NCBI GenBank assembly: GCA_010672825.2
Contig: JAAHFU020000001.1
Coordinates: 2,604,001-2,668,000, forward strand
Direction of reading: 5' to 3'
DNA: 64,000 nt
DNA from: Leptolyngbya sp. SIO1E4
GTDB lineage: Bacteria > Cyanobacteriota > Cyanobacteriia > Phormidesmidales > Phormidesmidaceae
Shown here: positions 9,600 through 19,651 of the stretch, in pieces
How the letters are laid out: every line of letters begins with the position of its first letter
Numbering within the stretch: position 1 is the stretch's first letter
Notes under the pieces: model-generated
Databases searched by the model: none
The model's input: the letters and a program-made list of their open reading frames with translations, nothing else
Told to the model about the DNA's origin: nothing
Made by a program: the position numbers and the translations under genes

Positions 9600-10274
9600 A
9601 TGACTGCAACGACTGAGGCTGAACAAGGATCGGTAACCTATCAAGGGCAATTTGGGCCTTTCACAATAGAGAAGCACGATCGCCAAGAGGTGGTGCTTTA
9701 TCGCGCTGGGCTCATGATTGCGGCGCTCTGCTTTGCCTTGGGCACAGGGGGCATTCTCTGGCAAGGGGAGAAAGCATGGGTTTTACAGGGTATCAGTGTC
9801 CTTTACACCGTGTTTTGGCTATCTTTGGGGTTAAGCTTACTGAATATCCATATTTATCTGAAGCCGCTACATCTTTTACTACAAGGGTTTTGGTTCATTG
9901 GAGGGGTGGCCTCTCTAGCAATTGCGCTCTTTTCTCCAGAGCCGTTTGCGCTCACGATTTACCAACAGCCTGTGTACCTATGGGGGGTTGGGTTTACCTT
10001 TGCTGCTCTGACCGGCATCTTCTTTAAAGAAGCGTTTTGCTTTAATCGAGTTGAGACGAAACTGTTAACCCCTTTGGTTCCTTTATTGCTCTGTGGCCAT
10101 TTGTTTGGTTTCTTGCCAGCACCGTGGACAGGGATTTTGTTAGTCATGTGGGCAATCAATTTTTTGATTTTTGCCCTTCGAAAAGTGATACAGCCGATTC
10201 CTCCCGATATTGGTGATAAGAGCGTTTTCGACTATTTAGCCCAGCAGCGGCAGCAAGCGCAGACTGCCCCGTAA
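9600..10274 (+). CDS. DUF2301 family integral membrane protein
   Basis: This 224-aa protein has about six hydrophobic helices between residues 35 and 195, and hydrophilic ends. The pattern, including ITGIFFKEAFCF-like and PPDIGDKSVFDYL segments, matches the cyanobacterial and plastid-lineage family DUF2301, whose function is unknown. The ATG at 9600 is chosen; a GTG directly precedes it. It lies 61 bp after the histidine kinase and 65 bp before dprA on the same strand, so co-transcription is possible. Confidence 0.88.
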   Translation: MTATTEAEQGSVTYQGQFGPFTIEKHDRQEVVLYRAGLMIAALCFALGTGGILWQGEKAWVLQGISVLYTVFWLSLGLSLLNIHIYLKPLHLLLQGFWFIGGVASLAIALFSPEPFALTIYQQPVYLWGVGFTFAALTGIFFKEAFCFNRVETKLLTPLVPLLLCGHLFGFLPAPWTGILLVMWAINFLIFALRKVIQPIPPDIGDKSVFDYLAQQRQQAQTAP

Positions 10275-10339
10275 CTTGTTTTGAGGTTTCCTGGGGAGGG
10301 CATTCTAAAAGCAGACTGCCTCTTTCAGGGAGCATCACA

Positions 10340-11467
10340 GTGTCAAGGGAACGGGCATTTTGGTTTGCCTGGAGTCAAATTCAGGGCATGGGGCCTATCT
10401 TGCAAAAGCGCTTAGCCAATGGATTTGGCTCTTTGGCCGCTGCTTGGGAGGCAACCCCAGAAGCGTTACAACAGGTAGAAGGAATTGGCCATAAGTTGGC
10501 ATGGGAGATCGCCCAACAGCGTGCTCAACTGAGGCCAGAGGATGTCTTAGACGACAAGATTCCATTCCTCACCCCGGCGGATGCGGCCTATCCTGCCCTT
10601 CTCTATGAAATTCCTGACCCGCCCCCGGTGCTGTATTATCGGGGGCGGCTTGATCTGTTAAATGCTTGTCAAACTCACCCTGCTGCAGGCATTGTGGGTA
10701 CTCGTCGCCCTTCTGAATACGGCAAACGCTGGACCCGTCGCCTCTCAACTGCCTTAAGCCGGGCCGGGTTTTTGATCATTTCAGGATTAGCCGATGGGAT
10801 TGATCGTGAAGCTCATCAGAGCTGTTTAGACGCGAGGGGACAGACGATTGCCATCCTAGGGACGGGGGTGGATGTGGTGTATCCGCATCGCAATCAGGAG
10901 CTGCATCAGGCGATCGCTGAGTCTGGCCTCCTGCTGAGTGAATATCCACCGGGTACCCCGCCTGATCGGGTTCATTTTCCGCGTCGCAATCGGATTATTG
11001 CCGGGTTGAGCCGAGCCATTTTAGTGACTGAAGCCCCTGAGAAATCAGGCGCGCTTATCACTGCCCAACTTGCCAATGACTATGGCCGAGATGTTTTTGC
11101 CCTACCGGGGTCTTTAGACAATCCTCGCTGCCGGGGCTGCTTGACCCTGGTTAATCAAGGGGCTCAACTGATTCTGGGCGAAGATCCCCTGATTAATGTC
11201 TTGGGGGGCATCCCGGTTGAAAAGTTGGCCAAGCAGCCCCAAGAAAGCCCTCGTCTCTCCGCTCAACTGCCTGACCTGCCGCCTCACCTGTTACAAGTCT
11301 TTCAGTCAGTTCCTGAAGAAGCCAGATCTGTGGACATGATTGTTCAAGCGGTGGCTGAGCTTTCTACGGGAGAGGTTTTGAGTGCGCTGACACAGTTAGA
11401 ACTGATGGGCTTAGTCAGTAGTCTGCCAGCGACGCAGCAGTACCAGCGCTGTGGCGGAGCCCCTTAA
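10340..11467 (+). CDS. dprA: DNA-processing protein DprA (Smf)
   Basis: DprA loads RecA onto incoming single-stranded DNA during natural transformation. The 375-aa protein has an N-terminal helix-hairpin-helix-like segment (about 1-65), the Rossmann-like core and a C-terminal winged-helix-like tail. Core motifs are VGTRRPSEYG near 120, SGLADGIDREAH, LGTGVDVVYP, FPRRNRIIAGLS, SGALITA and ALPGSLDNPRCRG. The start is GTG, preceded by AGGGAG at the right distance. This is consistent with a potentially transformable cyanobacterium. Confidence 0.97.
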   Translation: MSRERAFWFAWSQIQGMGPILQKRLANGFGSLAAAWEATPEALQQVEGIGHKLAWEIAQQRAQLRPEDVLDDKIPFLTPADAAYPALLYEIPDPPPVLYYRGRLDLLNACQTHPAAGIVGTRRPSEYGKRWTRRLSTALSRAGFLIISGLADGIDREAHQSCLDARGQTIAILGTGVDVVYPHRNQELHQAIAESGLLLSEYPPGTPPDRVHFPRRNRIIAGLSRAILVTEAPEKSGALITAQLANDYGRDVFALPGSLDNPRCRGCLTLVNQGAQLILGEDPLINVLGGIPVEKLAKQPQESPRLSAQLPDLPPHLLQVFQSVPEEARSVDMIVQAVAELSTGEVLSALTQLELMGLVSSLPATQQYQRCGGAP

Positions 11468-11570
11468 AAGCGTTCTTATACACTACAGAATGGCTATGCT
11501 CCAGGACTTCGTATAACGTAAACGTTGATCGCAAACATTGATACTGCAGCATGCATCTGTTTTAGGAAAA

Positions 11571-11628
11571 TCCAGATAACCCAACTACCCTCTAATCAAG
11601 CCTTTCATTGACCCTTCTGCCTTTTGCG
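11571..11628 (+). repeat. Dispersed intergenic repeat, copy A
   Basis: The stretch TCCAGATAACCCAACTA...CTTCTGCCTTTTGC resembles a copy at 55256-55313 and, in opposite orientation, part of 30880-30975. The similarity seems to extend left to about 11540. It is a degenerate noncoding element that ends just before the acyltransferase start. Confidence 0.5.
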
Positions 11629-11630
11629 AT

Positions 11631-13043
11631 ATGACTGTTTCCCACAATCGTGCCCAGCCACCCCTCGACTTTTTGCCGCCTGCATTTAACCCTCAGGTCA
11701 TGTGGGCTGTGAAAACCTTGCTGCCGTCCTGGATGCGATGGAACAGCAGCATTAGAAGCTTAGAGGTGAGCGGCGCAGAAACGTTAGTCAATCTCTTTCA
11801 TGAGTTTCAAGACGGCAAGGTTCGCTTTTTAATCGCCTTCCGTCATCCGAGCCCCGATGATGCCTACTGCCTCATGAATTTACTTTGGCATGAATTACCA
11901 CAAGTAGCGCGAACCATCGGCAAACCCTTGGCTAAAACCCCCCACGCCCACTTTGTGTACGATCGCGGCATTCCGCTCTGGGCTGGTAAGGGGGTGGGCT
12001 GGCTGTATTCTCAACTGGGGGGAACCCCGATTCAACGGGGCAAGGTTGACCGGCGAGGGCTGAAGTCGGTGCGTCAGTTGTTTCGGGAGGGCGCTTTTCC
12101 AATGGCTGCCGCTCCGGAGGGGGCTAATAACGGCCATACTGAAGTGATTAGCCCTTTTGAGCCAGGCATTGCTCAGTTTGGTTTCTGGTGTGTGGAAGAT
12201 ATCCTCAAGGCGCATCGTTCAGAAACCGTGTTGATTGTACCCCTCGGCATTCAGTACAAATATCGCCACGCGCCTTGGGATCGCCTGGCAGCTTTACTGA
12301 CGGTTCTGGAGCAGGAAATTGGGCTGCCTGAGGTTGTCTCGGATGTGTCTCATCTGACGGAGTCTTGGGACTCGGCAACCCCGGCTCGGGAGCTATATCC
12401 TCGCCTGGTGCAACTGGGGATGCGTCTATTGGCATTAATGGAAACCTATTATGCAGATTTCTATCAGGCCTCTTTTGAGGAGCCTAAAAACCCTCAGGGG
12501 GACACGGATATTGCGTTTCGCCTCAATCGGCTTTTAGATACGGCGCTGCAGGTTGCTGAAGGCTTTTTTCACTTATCGGCTAAAGGAACTGTTATTGATC
12601 GCTGCCGCAGGATTGAGCAGGCCGGCTGGGATTGGATTTATCGGGAAGAGTTACGGGATCAGGAGCACTTATCTGCGGTAGAGCGGGGGTTGGCAGATCG
12701 CGTGGCTGAGGAAGCGGCTTTGAGGATGTGGCACATGCGTTTGGTCGAGAGTTTTGTCTCAGTTACCGGCAAATATGTAAACCAGAGGCCCACTGTGGAG
12801 CGCTTTGCTGAAACCTTACTCTTGCTCAGAGATACCGTTGTCCGCATTAAGGGCGAAAACCCCTTCCCACGACCTTCGTTGGGTGATCAGGCAGTCTACT
12901 TGTCCATTGGGACGCCTCTATCCGTGAGCGATCGCTGGACAGCCTATCAACAAAGCCGCCGCCAAGCCATTTCAGACTTGACGGCAGATTTGCAACACTC
13001 AATGCAAAGGCTCATTTCGACTGATACCGCTATGGATGCTTGA
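11631..13043 (+). CDS. PlsC-like glycerolipid acyltransferase family protein
   Basis: The 470-aa protein has the acyltransferase H-x4-D motif as HPSPDD (about residues 67-72), a GTPIQRG block (about 131) and the PEGANNG block (about 162), in the order seen in 1-acyl-glycerol-3-phosphate acyltransferases. A C-terminal region of about 250 aa has no familiar domain and looks helical. Cyanobacteria carry such long PlsC relatives besides the short PlsC enzyme, and their exact substrates are unsettled. The start is an ATG. The next gene (DUF1802) converges with its stop just downstream. Confidence 0.82.
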   Translation: MTVSHNRAQPPLDFLPPAFNPQVMWAVKTLLPSWMRWNSSIRSLEVSGAETLVNLFHEFQDGKVRFLIAFRHPSPDDAYCLMNLLWHELPQVARTIGKPLAKTPHAHFVYDRGIPLWAGKGVGWLYSQLGGTPIQRGKVDRRGLKSVRQLFREGAFPMAAAPEGANNGHTEVISPFEPGIAQFGFWCVEDILKAHRSETVLIVPLGIQYKYRHAPWDRLAALLTVLEQEIGLPEVVSDVSHLTESWDSATPARELYPRLVQLGMRLLALMETYYADFYQASFEEPKNPQGDTDIAFRLNRLLDTALQVAEGFFHLSAKGTVIDRCRRIEQAGWDWIYREELRDQEHLSAVERGLADRVAEEAALRMWHMRLVESFVSVTGKYVNQRPTVERFAETLLLLRDTVVRIKGENPFPRPSLGDQAVYLSIGTPLSVSDRWTAYQQSRRQAISDLTADLQHSMQRLISTDTAMDA

Positions 13044-13045
13044 TG

Positions 13046-13621
13046 TTAAGCCTTGATCAGGGCGAGCGATTTCTGGATCTCCTCTGTCAGTGCTTCGTAG
13101 GTAGCTGTGGGCAGCACCGGTACACTTTGAGGGAAGAGCTTCAAGGGCTTTACCTTAATCCAAGAGCGACAGCCACCGTACTGTTTCTGGTACGGCAGGG
13201 CGATGGGGTCAGCAAACCGATACGCTCTCAGCAGCAGACCATAGGCTGGGCGATCAGGCTTCCAGGCTAGCCGCTCTGTCAGCCATGGATCTGTCCAAAT
13301 GTGAAAAGGGTGCAGGGACTCTACGACTGATGACCCTGACAGTGGTAATTGATGGGTGATCTGTGCCCAGCCACCAATGACCACTTCATCGCCGACTACG
13401 GGTACGGGTCGGGAGACTAGGCGTGCCCCGTAGGGAAGCCGTAGTGCCTCGGCGGACTGGTGCTCATAGGTTGGAAACAGCAAGCCGCGATCGCTCGGTA
13501 TTTCAAAAGAAGGTGCTTTCTCCCGAATCCCGCCCTTACGAATCAGCAGGATCATCTCTCCAGCTAACAGGGCGTCTACTGCGATCGCCCATTCCTTCAA
13601 CATCCAAGCAATCGCAGTCAC
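13046..13621 (-). CDS. DUF1802 family protein
   Basis: This 191-aa soluble protein matches the cyanobacterial DUF1802 pattern, with the segments LLAGEMILLIRKGGIRE near the N terminus, FPTYEHQ, and a basic LPYQKQYGGCRSW block near 150. Function is unknown. The start is a GTG three bases past the metK stop on the same strand, which indicates translational coupling. A first ATG seven codons in is an alternative. The plus-strand frame overlapping its 3' end is a shadow. Confidence 0.85.
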   Translation of the reverse strand: MTAIAWMLKEWAIAVDALLAGEMILLIRKGGIREKAPSFEIPSDRGLLFPTYEHQSAEALRLPYGARLVSRPVPVVGDEVVIGGWAQITHQLPLSGSSVVESLHPFHIWTDPWLTERLAWKPDRPAYGLLLRAYRFADPIALPYQKQYGGCRSWIKVKPLKLFPQSVPVLPTATYEALTEEIQKSLALIKA

Positions 13622-13624
13622 CGT

Positions 13625-14890
13625 TTATGCTCCAATCCCTGCTAAAGATTTAGAGGCTGCCTCTTTCAACACATCCGCTTTATCTATCGCTTCCCACGGC
13701 AGCTCTAGATCTGGACGACCAAAGTGGCCATAGGCGGCTACCTCTTGATAAAAGCGACCCTCTCTTAACGCAGGTAAACGCTGCAAGTCAAATGTATGGA
13801 TAATGCCAGCAGGGCGCAATTCAAAATGGTTCTGAATCAGCTCTAACAGCACCTCATCACCGACTTTGCCTGTATCAAAGGTGTCTACAAAAATGCTGAC
13901 AGGGCGAGCTACGCCAATGGCATAGCTAAGCTGCACTTCACACTTCTCTGCTAAGCCTGCTGCCACAATATTTTTGGCGACGTAACGACAGGCATAGGCG
14001 GCACTTCGATCCACCTTGGTCGGATCTTTCCCTGAGAAGGCGCCTCCCCCATGACGAGAATATCCGCCGTAGGTATCTACAATAATTTTGCGACCTGTCA
14101 GTCCAGAGTCGCCTTGAGGGCCGCCAATGACGAATTTTCCTGTTGGATTTACGAGAAAACGAGTGGTGTCATCAGGCTTGACTGCCAAGTCTGCAAAAAC
14201 CGGTAGCACCACGTGAGACCATAAATCCGTTTTGATTTGGGCTTGTACCGCTGCTGCATCGGTTATCTCACCAATGGTTTCCGTGTGTTGGGTGGAAATC
14301 AAAACCGTGTCAATGCCAACGGGATGACCGTCTTCATAGGCGACAGTGACTTGAGTTTTGCCATCTGGCCCCAAGTAAGGCAAAATCCCAGCCTTACGAA
14401 CCACGGACAATTGTCGAGAAATTCGGTGAGCTACGCTGATGGGCAAGGGCATAAACTCAGGAGTTTCGTTACAAGCAAACCCAAACATGATGCCCTGATC
14501 GCCTGCACCAATCGTATCCCAATTATCTTGACTAGCTGTTTCCCGGGTCTCAAAGGCTTGATCAACCCCCTGGGCAATATCGGCTGATTGTTCATCTAGG
14601 GCGATCAATACAGAGCAACTGTCTGCTGCAAACCCGTTATTCTTTGGATCGGTATAGCCAATGTCTGCAATTTTTTGTCGCACGAGAGAGACATAGTTCA
14701 CGTTGGCCTGTGATGAAATCTCGCCGGTTACCAGCACGAGCCCGGTATTGACGACGACTTCTGCTGCTACGCGACTATGGGGATCTTGGGTTAACAAGGC
14801 ATCCAAAATCGTGTCTGATAGCTGATCACAAATCTTGTCGGGGTGCCCTTCAGTAACTGACTCTGAGGTAAATAAATAGCGACGTGACAC
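13625..14890 (-). CDS. metK: S-adenosylmethionine synthase
   Basis: MetK makes S-adenosylmethionine from methionine and ATP. Motifs include [16 protein letters not shown] at the N terminus, [12 protein letters not shown] near 110, [21 protein letters not shown] and [17 protein letters not shown] place the start at a GTG, giving the family N terminus [12 protein letters not shown], because GGGAGAGGA lies 8 nt upstream; a longer TTG frame would swallow that site. The resulting length of about 421 aa is normal. It is followed by the DUF1802 gene 3 bp later. The upstream gene is an HAD hydrolase about 170 bp away. Confidence 0.97.
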   Translation of the reverse strand: MSRRYLFTSESVTEGHPDKICDQLSDTILDALLTQDPHSRVAAEVVVNTGLVLVTGEISSQANVNYVSLVRQKIADIGYTDPKNNGFAADSCSVLIALDEQSADIAQGVDQAFETRETASQDNWDTIGAGDQGIMFGFACNETPEFMPLPISVAHRISRQLSVVRKAGILPYLGPDGKTQVTVAYEDGHPVGIDTVLISTQHTETIGEITDAAAVQAQIKTDLWSHVVLPVFADLAVKPDDTTRFLVNPTGKFVIGGPQGDSGLTGRKIIVDTYGGYSRHGGGAFSGKDPTKVDRSAAYACRYVAKNIVAAGLAEKCEVQLSYAIGVARPVSIFVDTFDTGKVGDEVLLELIQNHFELRPAGIIHTFDLQRLPALREGRFYQEVAAYGHFGRPDLELPWEAIDKADVLKEAASKSLAGIGA

Positions 14891-15059
14891 AGACAAATCC
14901 TCTCCCAACCTAACGTCATATAGCCATAAGCCACTTAAGCCTATGGAACATCGAGAACAACGGCATAACTCACAGAGGTGAGCTTAAGCACAAGCAGTTC
15001 CAGCAATATAGGGTGGAACATTGCGATTTACAGCAATCTTCAGCGTACCGCAAAGTGCT

Positions 15060-15815
15060 CTACTCTTGGGCACTGTCCTTATCGAGTATCACGTGTAATT
15101 GATGCGGCTGGGTTAGGGTCACATCAGCACCTGCCACGATAGGACTATGGCCCCAGGTGACGCTCACAAAAGCTTTGGCCTGGCTGTGGTGCGCCAGTTG
15201 ATAGTCCAGTACAGAATCTCCGACTACGATGCTCTGCTCAGGGGAGACGCCGAGCTGTTGGCAAGCATTCCACACCATGAGTGGGTCAGGTTTAATCGGG
15301 GCTTTTTCGCTACCCGCGCACCACTCAATAATGTCTGCCAGGTCATAGCAATTAATAAAATCTTGCACGTTTGCGGTGGTGTCTCCGGATAAAACTGCCA
15401 GCTTCAGGCCACAACTATGGAGAGTTCTCAGGAGTGTTAGGATGCCCGCAAAAGGGGGAGTGTGTTGGGCTTTTCGGCTAAAGCAGCGATCGCTCTCCGA
15501 GAAAACCTTTTGGGCAATTTTGAGTGACTCACCCCATGATCGCCCTGTCGCAGCAACATAGGTGGCAGCGGCAATTTCATTTTCATAGCGGGTGCCGACG
15601 GCCATGAGCCCGGTAGGGTCATAGGTCTCATGGGCACAGCCAAAAGCCGCCATCAAGTGCGGGGCAACGCCAGGAACCCATGGCTCCAACAGGCGAGATC
15701 GCGCTGCTGCCAGTTGTTTGAGAAAATGTTGAGAGTTCGCTAATGTTCCATCTTTGTCAAAAAGGATGGCTGTAACCTCTTCAAAAAAGACGTTCTGGCA
15801 CCGGAGAATAGCCAC
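15060..15815 (-). CDS. HAD-superfamily hydrolase
   Basis: A 251-aa cytosolic phosphatase-like protein with all four HAD motifs: I DKDGTLANS (near residue 21, nucleophile the first Asp), II LSGDT, III the Lys of KPDP, and IV VVGDSVLDYQLA. A helical cap lies between motifs I and II, as in phosphoglycolate-phosphatase-like members, and the substrate is unknown. The start is a GTG with a weak upstream AAGG. It lies between metK and rpsA on the same strand, downstream of the rpsA terminator, so it is probably expressed separately from rpsA. Confidence 0.88.
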   Translation of the reverse strand: MAILRCQNVFFEEVTAILFDKDGTLANSQHFLKQLAAARSRLLEPWVPGVAPHLMAAFGCAHETYDPTGLMAVGTRYENEIAAATYVAATGRSWGESLKIAQKVFSESDRCFSRKAQHTPPFAGILTLLRTLHSCGLKLAVLSGDTTANVQDFINCYDLADIIEWCAGSEKAPIKPDPLMVWNACQQLGVSPEQSIVVGDSVLDYQLAHHSQAKAFVSVTWGHSPIVAGADVTLTQPHQLHVILDKDSAQE

Positions 15816-15867
15816 AGTATTTCTGACCTTTTTGGCAAAAGCTGAACGGTTCTTAATGAAAAAAAGT

Positions 15868-15900
15868 AAAAAAGAAGCCGTAGCGGACTGCTGCGGCTTC
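15868..15900 (-). terminator. Intrinsic terminator of rpsA
   Basis: On the minus strand an 11-bp stem (15890-15900 with 15874-15884, one G-U pair) with a 5-nt loop is followed by six T (15868-15873). It sits 43 bp past the rpsA stop. Confidence 0.8.
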
Positions 15901-15942
15901 TTTCGTCAATGAAACGGAAGGATGGGTTCACAGAGGAGCGTG

Positions 15943-16938
15943 TTACTCATCCGTAGCAGATAGTTCAGTATCGTCATCCCCATAACTGACTTCTTCGATA
16001 TCCTTGCCCGCTGCCTCAGCTGCCTCGGCTTCAGCTTTCTTCAAGAGCTGCTCACGATACTTGGCTGCCATTTCCTCAGCCTTCTCAAAGACTAAGTCGG
16101 GGTTCTTAACCATATCCCCCGGTTCGGGTTCTAGTTGCTTCGTTGACAGGGAAATGCGCCCTCGTTCCGCATCGAGGTCAATGATCATGACCTTGATTTC
16201 GTCATTCACATTAAAGACGCTGTGAGGGGTATCAATGTGGTCATGAGAGATCTCAGAGATGTGTAGGAGACCGCTAACCCCACCAATGTCAATGAAGGCC
16301 CCGTAGGGTTTTAGGCCACGGACGGTTCCTAACACCACTTCACCGACCTGAAGGCCGTTCATCTTCCGTTCAACCAGCGCCCGACGATGGCTGAGAACGA
16401 GACGATTACGCTCTTCATCGACTTCTAAAAACTTCAGTGGGAGTTCTTCGCTAACGAGGTCTTCTTTGGGTTTCCGGGTGCTAATATGCGACCCAGGGAT
16501 AAACCCACGGAGGCCTTCGATTCGAACCAGAGCCCCCCCACGGTTCGTGGCAAAGACTTCAGAGCGAACTGTGGCATCTTCTTGCTGCAGCTGGCGTACC
16601 CGCTCCCAAGCCCGCATATACTCAATGCGACGAATAGAAAGCGTTAGCTGACCATCTTCGTTTTCATCGGTGAGGATGAAAAACTCTCGCATTTCGTCAG
16701 CTTGCAACACCTCATTCGGAGCCTCAACACGGTTGATGGACATCTCCTGAATGGGAATATAGGCGGCAGTTTTAGCACCGATATCGATGAGTGCGCCCCG
16801 GGGTTCCAAGCTAAAAACTGTTCCTGCAACAATATCACCCGGGCTGAAGTGATAATCGTACTTATCTAACAGTGCTGCAAAGTCTTCATGGGTAAACCCA
16901 ATATCCGTTTCTTTTTCCTGCTCTACCTGATTGACCAT
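15943..16938 (-). CDS. rpsA: 30S ribosomal protein S1 (cyanobacterial three-domain form)
   Basis: This 331-aa protein has three S1 RNA-binding repeats: residues 33-103 (GDIVAGTVFSLEPRGALIDIG), about 119-184, and 203-272 (GEVVLGTVRGLKPYGAFIDIG...LLHISEIS). An acidic/Ala-Glu tail follows. Cyanobacterial and chloroplast S1 have three repeats rather than the six of E. coli. The ATG start gives MVNQVEQEKETDIGF. It is flanked by nrdR upstream on the same strand and by its own terminator downstream. Confidence 0.97.
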   Translation of the reverse strand: MVNQVEQEKETDIGFTHEDFAALLDKYDYHFSPGDIVAGTVFSLEPRGALIDIGAKTAAYIPIQEMSINRVEAPNEVLQADEMREFFILTDENEDGQLTLSIRRIEYMRAWERVRQLQQEDATVRSEVFATNRGGALVRIEGLRGFIPGSHISTRKPKEDLVSEELPLKFLEVDEERNRLVLSHRRALVERKMNGLQVGEVVLGTVRGLKPYGAFIDIGGVSGLLHISEISHDHIDTPHSVFNVNDEIKVMIIDLDAERGRISLSTKQLEPEPGDMVKNPDLVFEKAEEMAAKYREQLLKKAEAEAAEAAGKDIEEVSYGDDDTELSATDE

Positions 16939-17137
16939 ACGAGTGTTTACCTACCGTTGTCTCCGTAATAAAGTGTCTTCCTCAGTTATCGGTAACCGAG
17001 ACAATTACCGATCCAAGCGCAATGGGGCTACAAAAGCAGCCTGGGATAGCGGAAGAAGTATACCCTCCGCAAGATCTCAGATTATACCCGAAAATCTTAA
17101 GCTTGTGGTTGTGTGAACAGAGACAACCCCAGAGACG

Positions 17138-17650
17138 CTATGAGATCAAGGCATTGAGGCGCGAGTTGACTGTTGTGTCGGGGGAGGTTTCTAGCGGAGG
17201 CCCGGCGTTGAGTTGATTGAGAGCTTCAGCAAAGTCTTGGATGCCCTGGAACTGCCGGTAGACCGAGGCAAAGCGGACGTAGGCAACTTCGCTAACCGTG
17301 CGTAAGCGCTTCAACACCAGTTCACCGATTTCTTGACTTTCTACTTCCCGTCGAGCCCGCTGCTGGAGTTCAGCTTCAATGTCATCGACTAAGGCTTCTA
17401 GCGCAGGGGAGGTGATACCGGTTTTTTCGCAGGCGCGAACCATGCCTCGGAGGACTTTGGAGCGGTCAAACGATTCGCGATCGCCGCTTTGCTTGATGAC
17501 CGTGATCGACACATATTCGATGCGCTCATAGGTTGTGAAACGTCGCTTGCATTCCAAACACTCTCGTCTCCGGCGAATGCTTCTACCGCTCTCGGCTGAA
17601 CGAGACTCTAAAACACGATTGTTAGGATGTTGGCAGAAGGGACACTGCAT
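17138..17650 (-). CDS. nrdR: Transcriptional repressor NrdR
   Basis: NrdR represses ribonucleotide reductase genes, sensing ATP/dATP through its ATP-cone. The N terminus MQCPFCQH carries Cys3 and Cys6, with Cys31 and Cys34 completing a zinc ribbon. The ATP-cone domain follows (about 50-140), and the family segment [13 protein letters not shown] is present. At 170 aa it is slightly longer than average through a short C-terminal tail. The start is an ATG. It sits between psbT and rpsA, an order common in cyanobacteria. Confidence 0.97.
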   Translation of the reverse strand: MQCPFCQHPNNRVLESRSAESGRSIRRRRECLECKRRFTTYERIEYVSITVIKQSGDRESFDRSKVLRGMVRACEKTGITSPALEALVDDIEAELQQRARREVESQEIGELVLKRLRTVSEVAYVRFASVYRQFQGIQDFAEALNQLNAGPPLETSPDTTVNSRLNALIS

Positions 17651-17887
17651 ACCGCTAAACGTCTCCGGTAGAACTCATCGAACAGGAAAGGCACCCCCGC
17701 GCCACGGAAAGCTTCTGCGTTTATGGGTCAGCGTCCTTGGCAGTTAATAATGCGCTCCTGTTCCAATAGTACCGAACTCTTTAAAAATGAAGCGATGACC
17801 CATCTAAAGACAAGCCATCGCTTTCGATATCAAGGCATAGATGCAAAAAATTACCCAAGGGGTATTTCACATCAGCAAAAAGAAAAA

Positions 17888-17986
17888 TTAGTCTTTGGAA
17901 ATCCGAGGGGGTTCACGGAATGCAATAGCAAAAAATAGCGTTCCGAGAATGCATGCCAAAATGAAAATGTAGGCCACGCTCTCCAT
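17888..17986 (-). CDS. psbT: Photosystem II reaction centre protein T
   Basis: A 32-aa single-span thylakoid membrane protein, reading [18 protein letters not shown] then [14 protein letters not shown]. This matches PsbT of cyanobacteria, which sits at the PSII dimer interface near D1 and D2. AGGAGA lies 7 nt before the ATG. It follows psbB on the same strand after a 132-bp gap holding a large hairpin. Confidence 0.96.
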   Translation of the reverse strand: MESVAYIFILACILGTLFFAIAFREPPRISKD

Positions 17987-18042
17987 TTTTGATGTCTCCT
18001 ACTGTACCAACTTATCTTTTAGTCTAAGGGATCTCACAAGAA

Positions 18043-18089
18043 AACGCTCGACCGAATCAGAAGACTTCTGAAAAATTCAGTCGAGCGTT
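18043..18089 (-). promoter_or_regulatory. Nested hairpin between psbB and psbT
   Basis: Arms AACGCTCGAC (18043-18052) and GTCGAGCGTT (18080-18089) are perfect inverted repeats. They enclose a second perfect palindrome, TCAGAAG-A-CTTCTGA (18057-18071). On the minus strand the outer stem is followed by TTTTCTT. It could be a partial terminator, or a processing or stability element, between the two photosystem genes. Confidence 0.7.
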
Positions 18090-18118
18090 TATTCAAAAAC
18101 CAGACCTATTAGAGGGAC

Positions 18119-19651
18119 TTAGGTACCTTCGTTAACTCGAGTACTCTTGTCACCCACTTTCTGGAAGAAGCCCCATTCCACCTGTTCGGGAGAAAGGTCG
18201 GGATCAATACCTGCAAACACATCTCGGTAAAGAGTCCGGGAGCCATGCCAGATATGGCCAAAGAAGAAGAGGAGAGCAAATACAGCGTGAGCGTAAGTAA
18301 ACCATCCACGCGGACTAGTGCGGAAGACCCCATCAGAGCCCAGGGTTTCGCGGTCGAACTCAAACGGCTCACCGAGCTGAGCTTTACGCGCGTAACGCTT
18401 CACTTGTGCCGGGTCAGTAATGGTTTTACCGGCCAATTCACCGCCGTAGAAAGAAACCGTTACCCCTTTCTGTTCAAAGCTGTACTTAGACTCAGCCCGA
18501 CGGAACGGAATATCTGCTCGAACGACGCCATCCTTGTCGACTAAGACCACGGGGAAAGTCTCAAAGAAGTTCGGGAGACGACGCACCGACAGTTCGCGGC
18601 CTTCACCATCTGTAAACACAGGATGGCCTACCCAACCTTGGGCAATTCCGTCACCTTCATTCATGGGGCCGACTCGGAACAAACCTCCCTTAGCGGGGCT
18701 GTTGCCGACATAGTCGTAAAAGGCCAGCTTCTCAGGAATCGAAGCATAGGCTTCTTCAAGAGATTCTCCAGCGATCGTTGCCGCTTGAGCGCGACGCTCA
18801 ATCTCTTGCTGGAAATAAGCACCGTCCCACTGATATCGGGTGGGGCCAAACAGCTCAATGGGGGTAGCGGCGCTGCCGTACCACATGGTTCCTGCAACCA
18901 CGAAGGCGGCAAAGAAGACAGCTGCAATACTGCTGGAGAGAACCGTCTCAATGTTCCCCATGCGCAATGCCTTGTAAAGGCGCTGCGGAGGTCGCACAGT
19001 CAGGTGGAATAGCCCAGCAATAATGCCAACAATACCGGCAGCAATATGGTGAGCTGCAATACCGCCTGGGTTGAACGGATTAAACCCAGCGGGTCCCCAT
19101 TCTGGAGCGACGGCTTGAACGTGCCCCGTGATGCCATAGGGGTCAGAAACCCACATCCCAGGACCCCAAAGCCCTGTCAAGTGGAAAGCTCCAAACCCAA
19201 AGCAAAGTAACCCAGACAAAAATAGATGAATCCCAAACATTTTGGGTAAATCCAAGGCGGGTTCTCCCGTTCTTGGATCACGGAATAGGTCTAAATCCCA
19301 GTAGACCCAGTGCCAACAAGCTGCTAAAAAGAGCAAGCCTGACAGTACAATGTGAGCTGCAGCAACTCCTTCAAAGCTCCAGAATCCGGGGTTTACAGCA
19401 GTTTCACCTGTGACACTCCAGCCACCCCAGGATTGAGTCACGCCGAGGCGAGACATAAAGGGAAGCACATACATTCCCTGACGCCACATCGGGTTCAGTA
19501 CGGGATCGCTAGGATCAAAGGTGGCAAGCTCAAACAAGGCCATAGAGCCTGCCCAACCAGCTACTAGCGCAGTGTGCATCAAGTGAACAGAAATCAAGCG
19601 TCCTGGGTCATTCAAAACGACCGTATGTACGCGGTACCAGGGTAGTCCCAT
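18119..19651 (-). CDS. psbB: Photosystem II CP47 chlorophyll-binding core antenna protein
   Basis: CP47 binds chlorophyll a and beta-carotene and passes excitation energy to the PSII reaction centre. The 510-aa protein begins [19 protein letters not shown]. It has six membrane helices with paired His residues, and a large lumenal loop between helices V and VI (about 255-450). AGGAGGAGAG precedes the ATG. A candidate promoter for this strand has its -10 at 19866-19871 and a weak -35 at 19889-19894, 17 bp apart. psbT follows, and a ferredoxin gene is divergent. Confidence 0.99.
   Translation of the reverse strand: MGLPWYRVHTVVLNDPGRLISVHLMHTALVAGWAGSMALFELATFDPSDPVLNPMWRQGMYVLPFMSRLGVTQSWGGWSVTGETAVNPGFWSFEGVAAAHIVLSGLLFLAACWHWVYWDLDLFRDPRTGEPALDLPKMFGIHLFLSGLLCFGFGAFHLTGLWGPGMWVSDPYGITGHVQAVAPEWGPAGFNPFNPGGIAAHHIAAGIVGIIAGLFHLTVRPPQRLYKALRMGNIETVLSSSIAAVFFAAFVVAGTMWYGSAATPIELFGPTRYQWDGAYFQQEIERRAQAATIAGESLEEAYASIPEKLAFYDYVGNSPAKGGLFRVGPMNEGDGIAQGWVGHPVFTDGEGRELSVRRLPNFFETFPVVLVDKDGVVRADIPFRRAESKYSFEQKGVTVSFYGGELAGKTITDPAQVKRYARKAQLGEPFEFDRETLGSDGVFRTSPRGWFTYAHAVFALLFFFGHIWHGSRTLYRDVFAGIDPDLSPEQVEWGFFQKVGDKSTRVNEGT

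Noticed and set aside
13040-13270. 76-codon plus-strand frame after the acyltransferase
   Set aside because: It is antisense to the DUF1802 gene, which has the better family match and coupling to metK.
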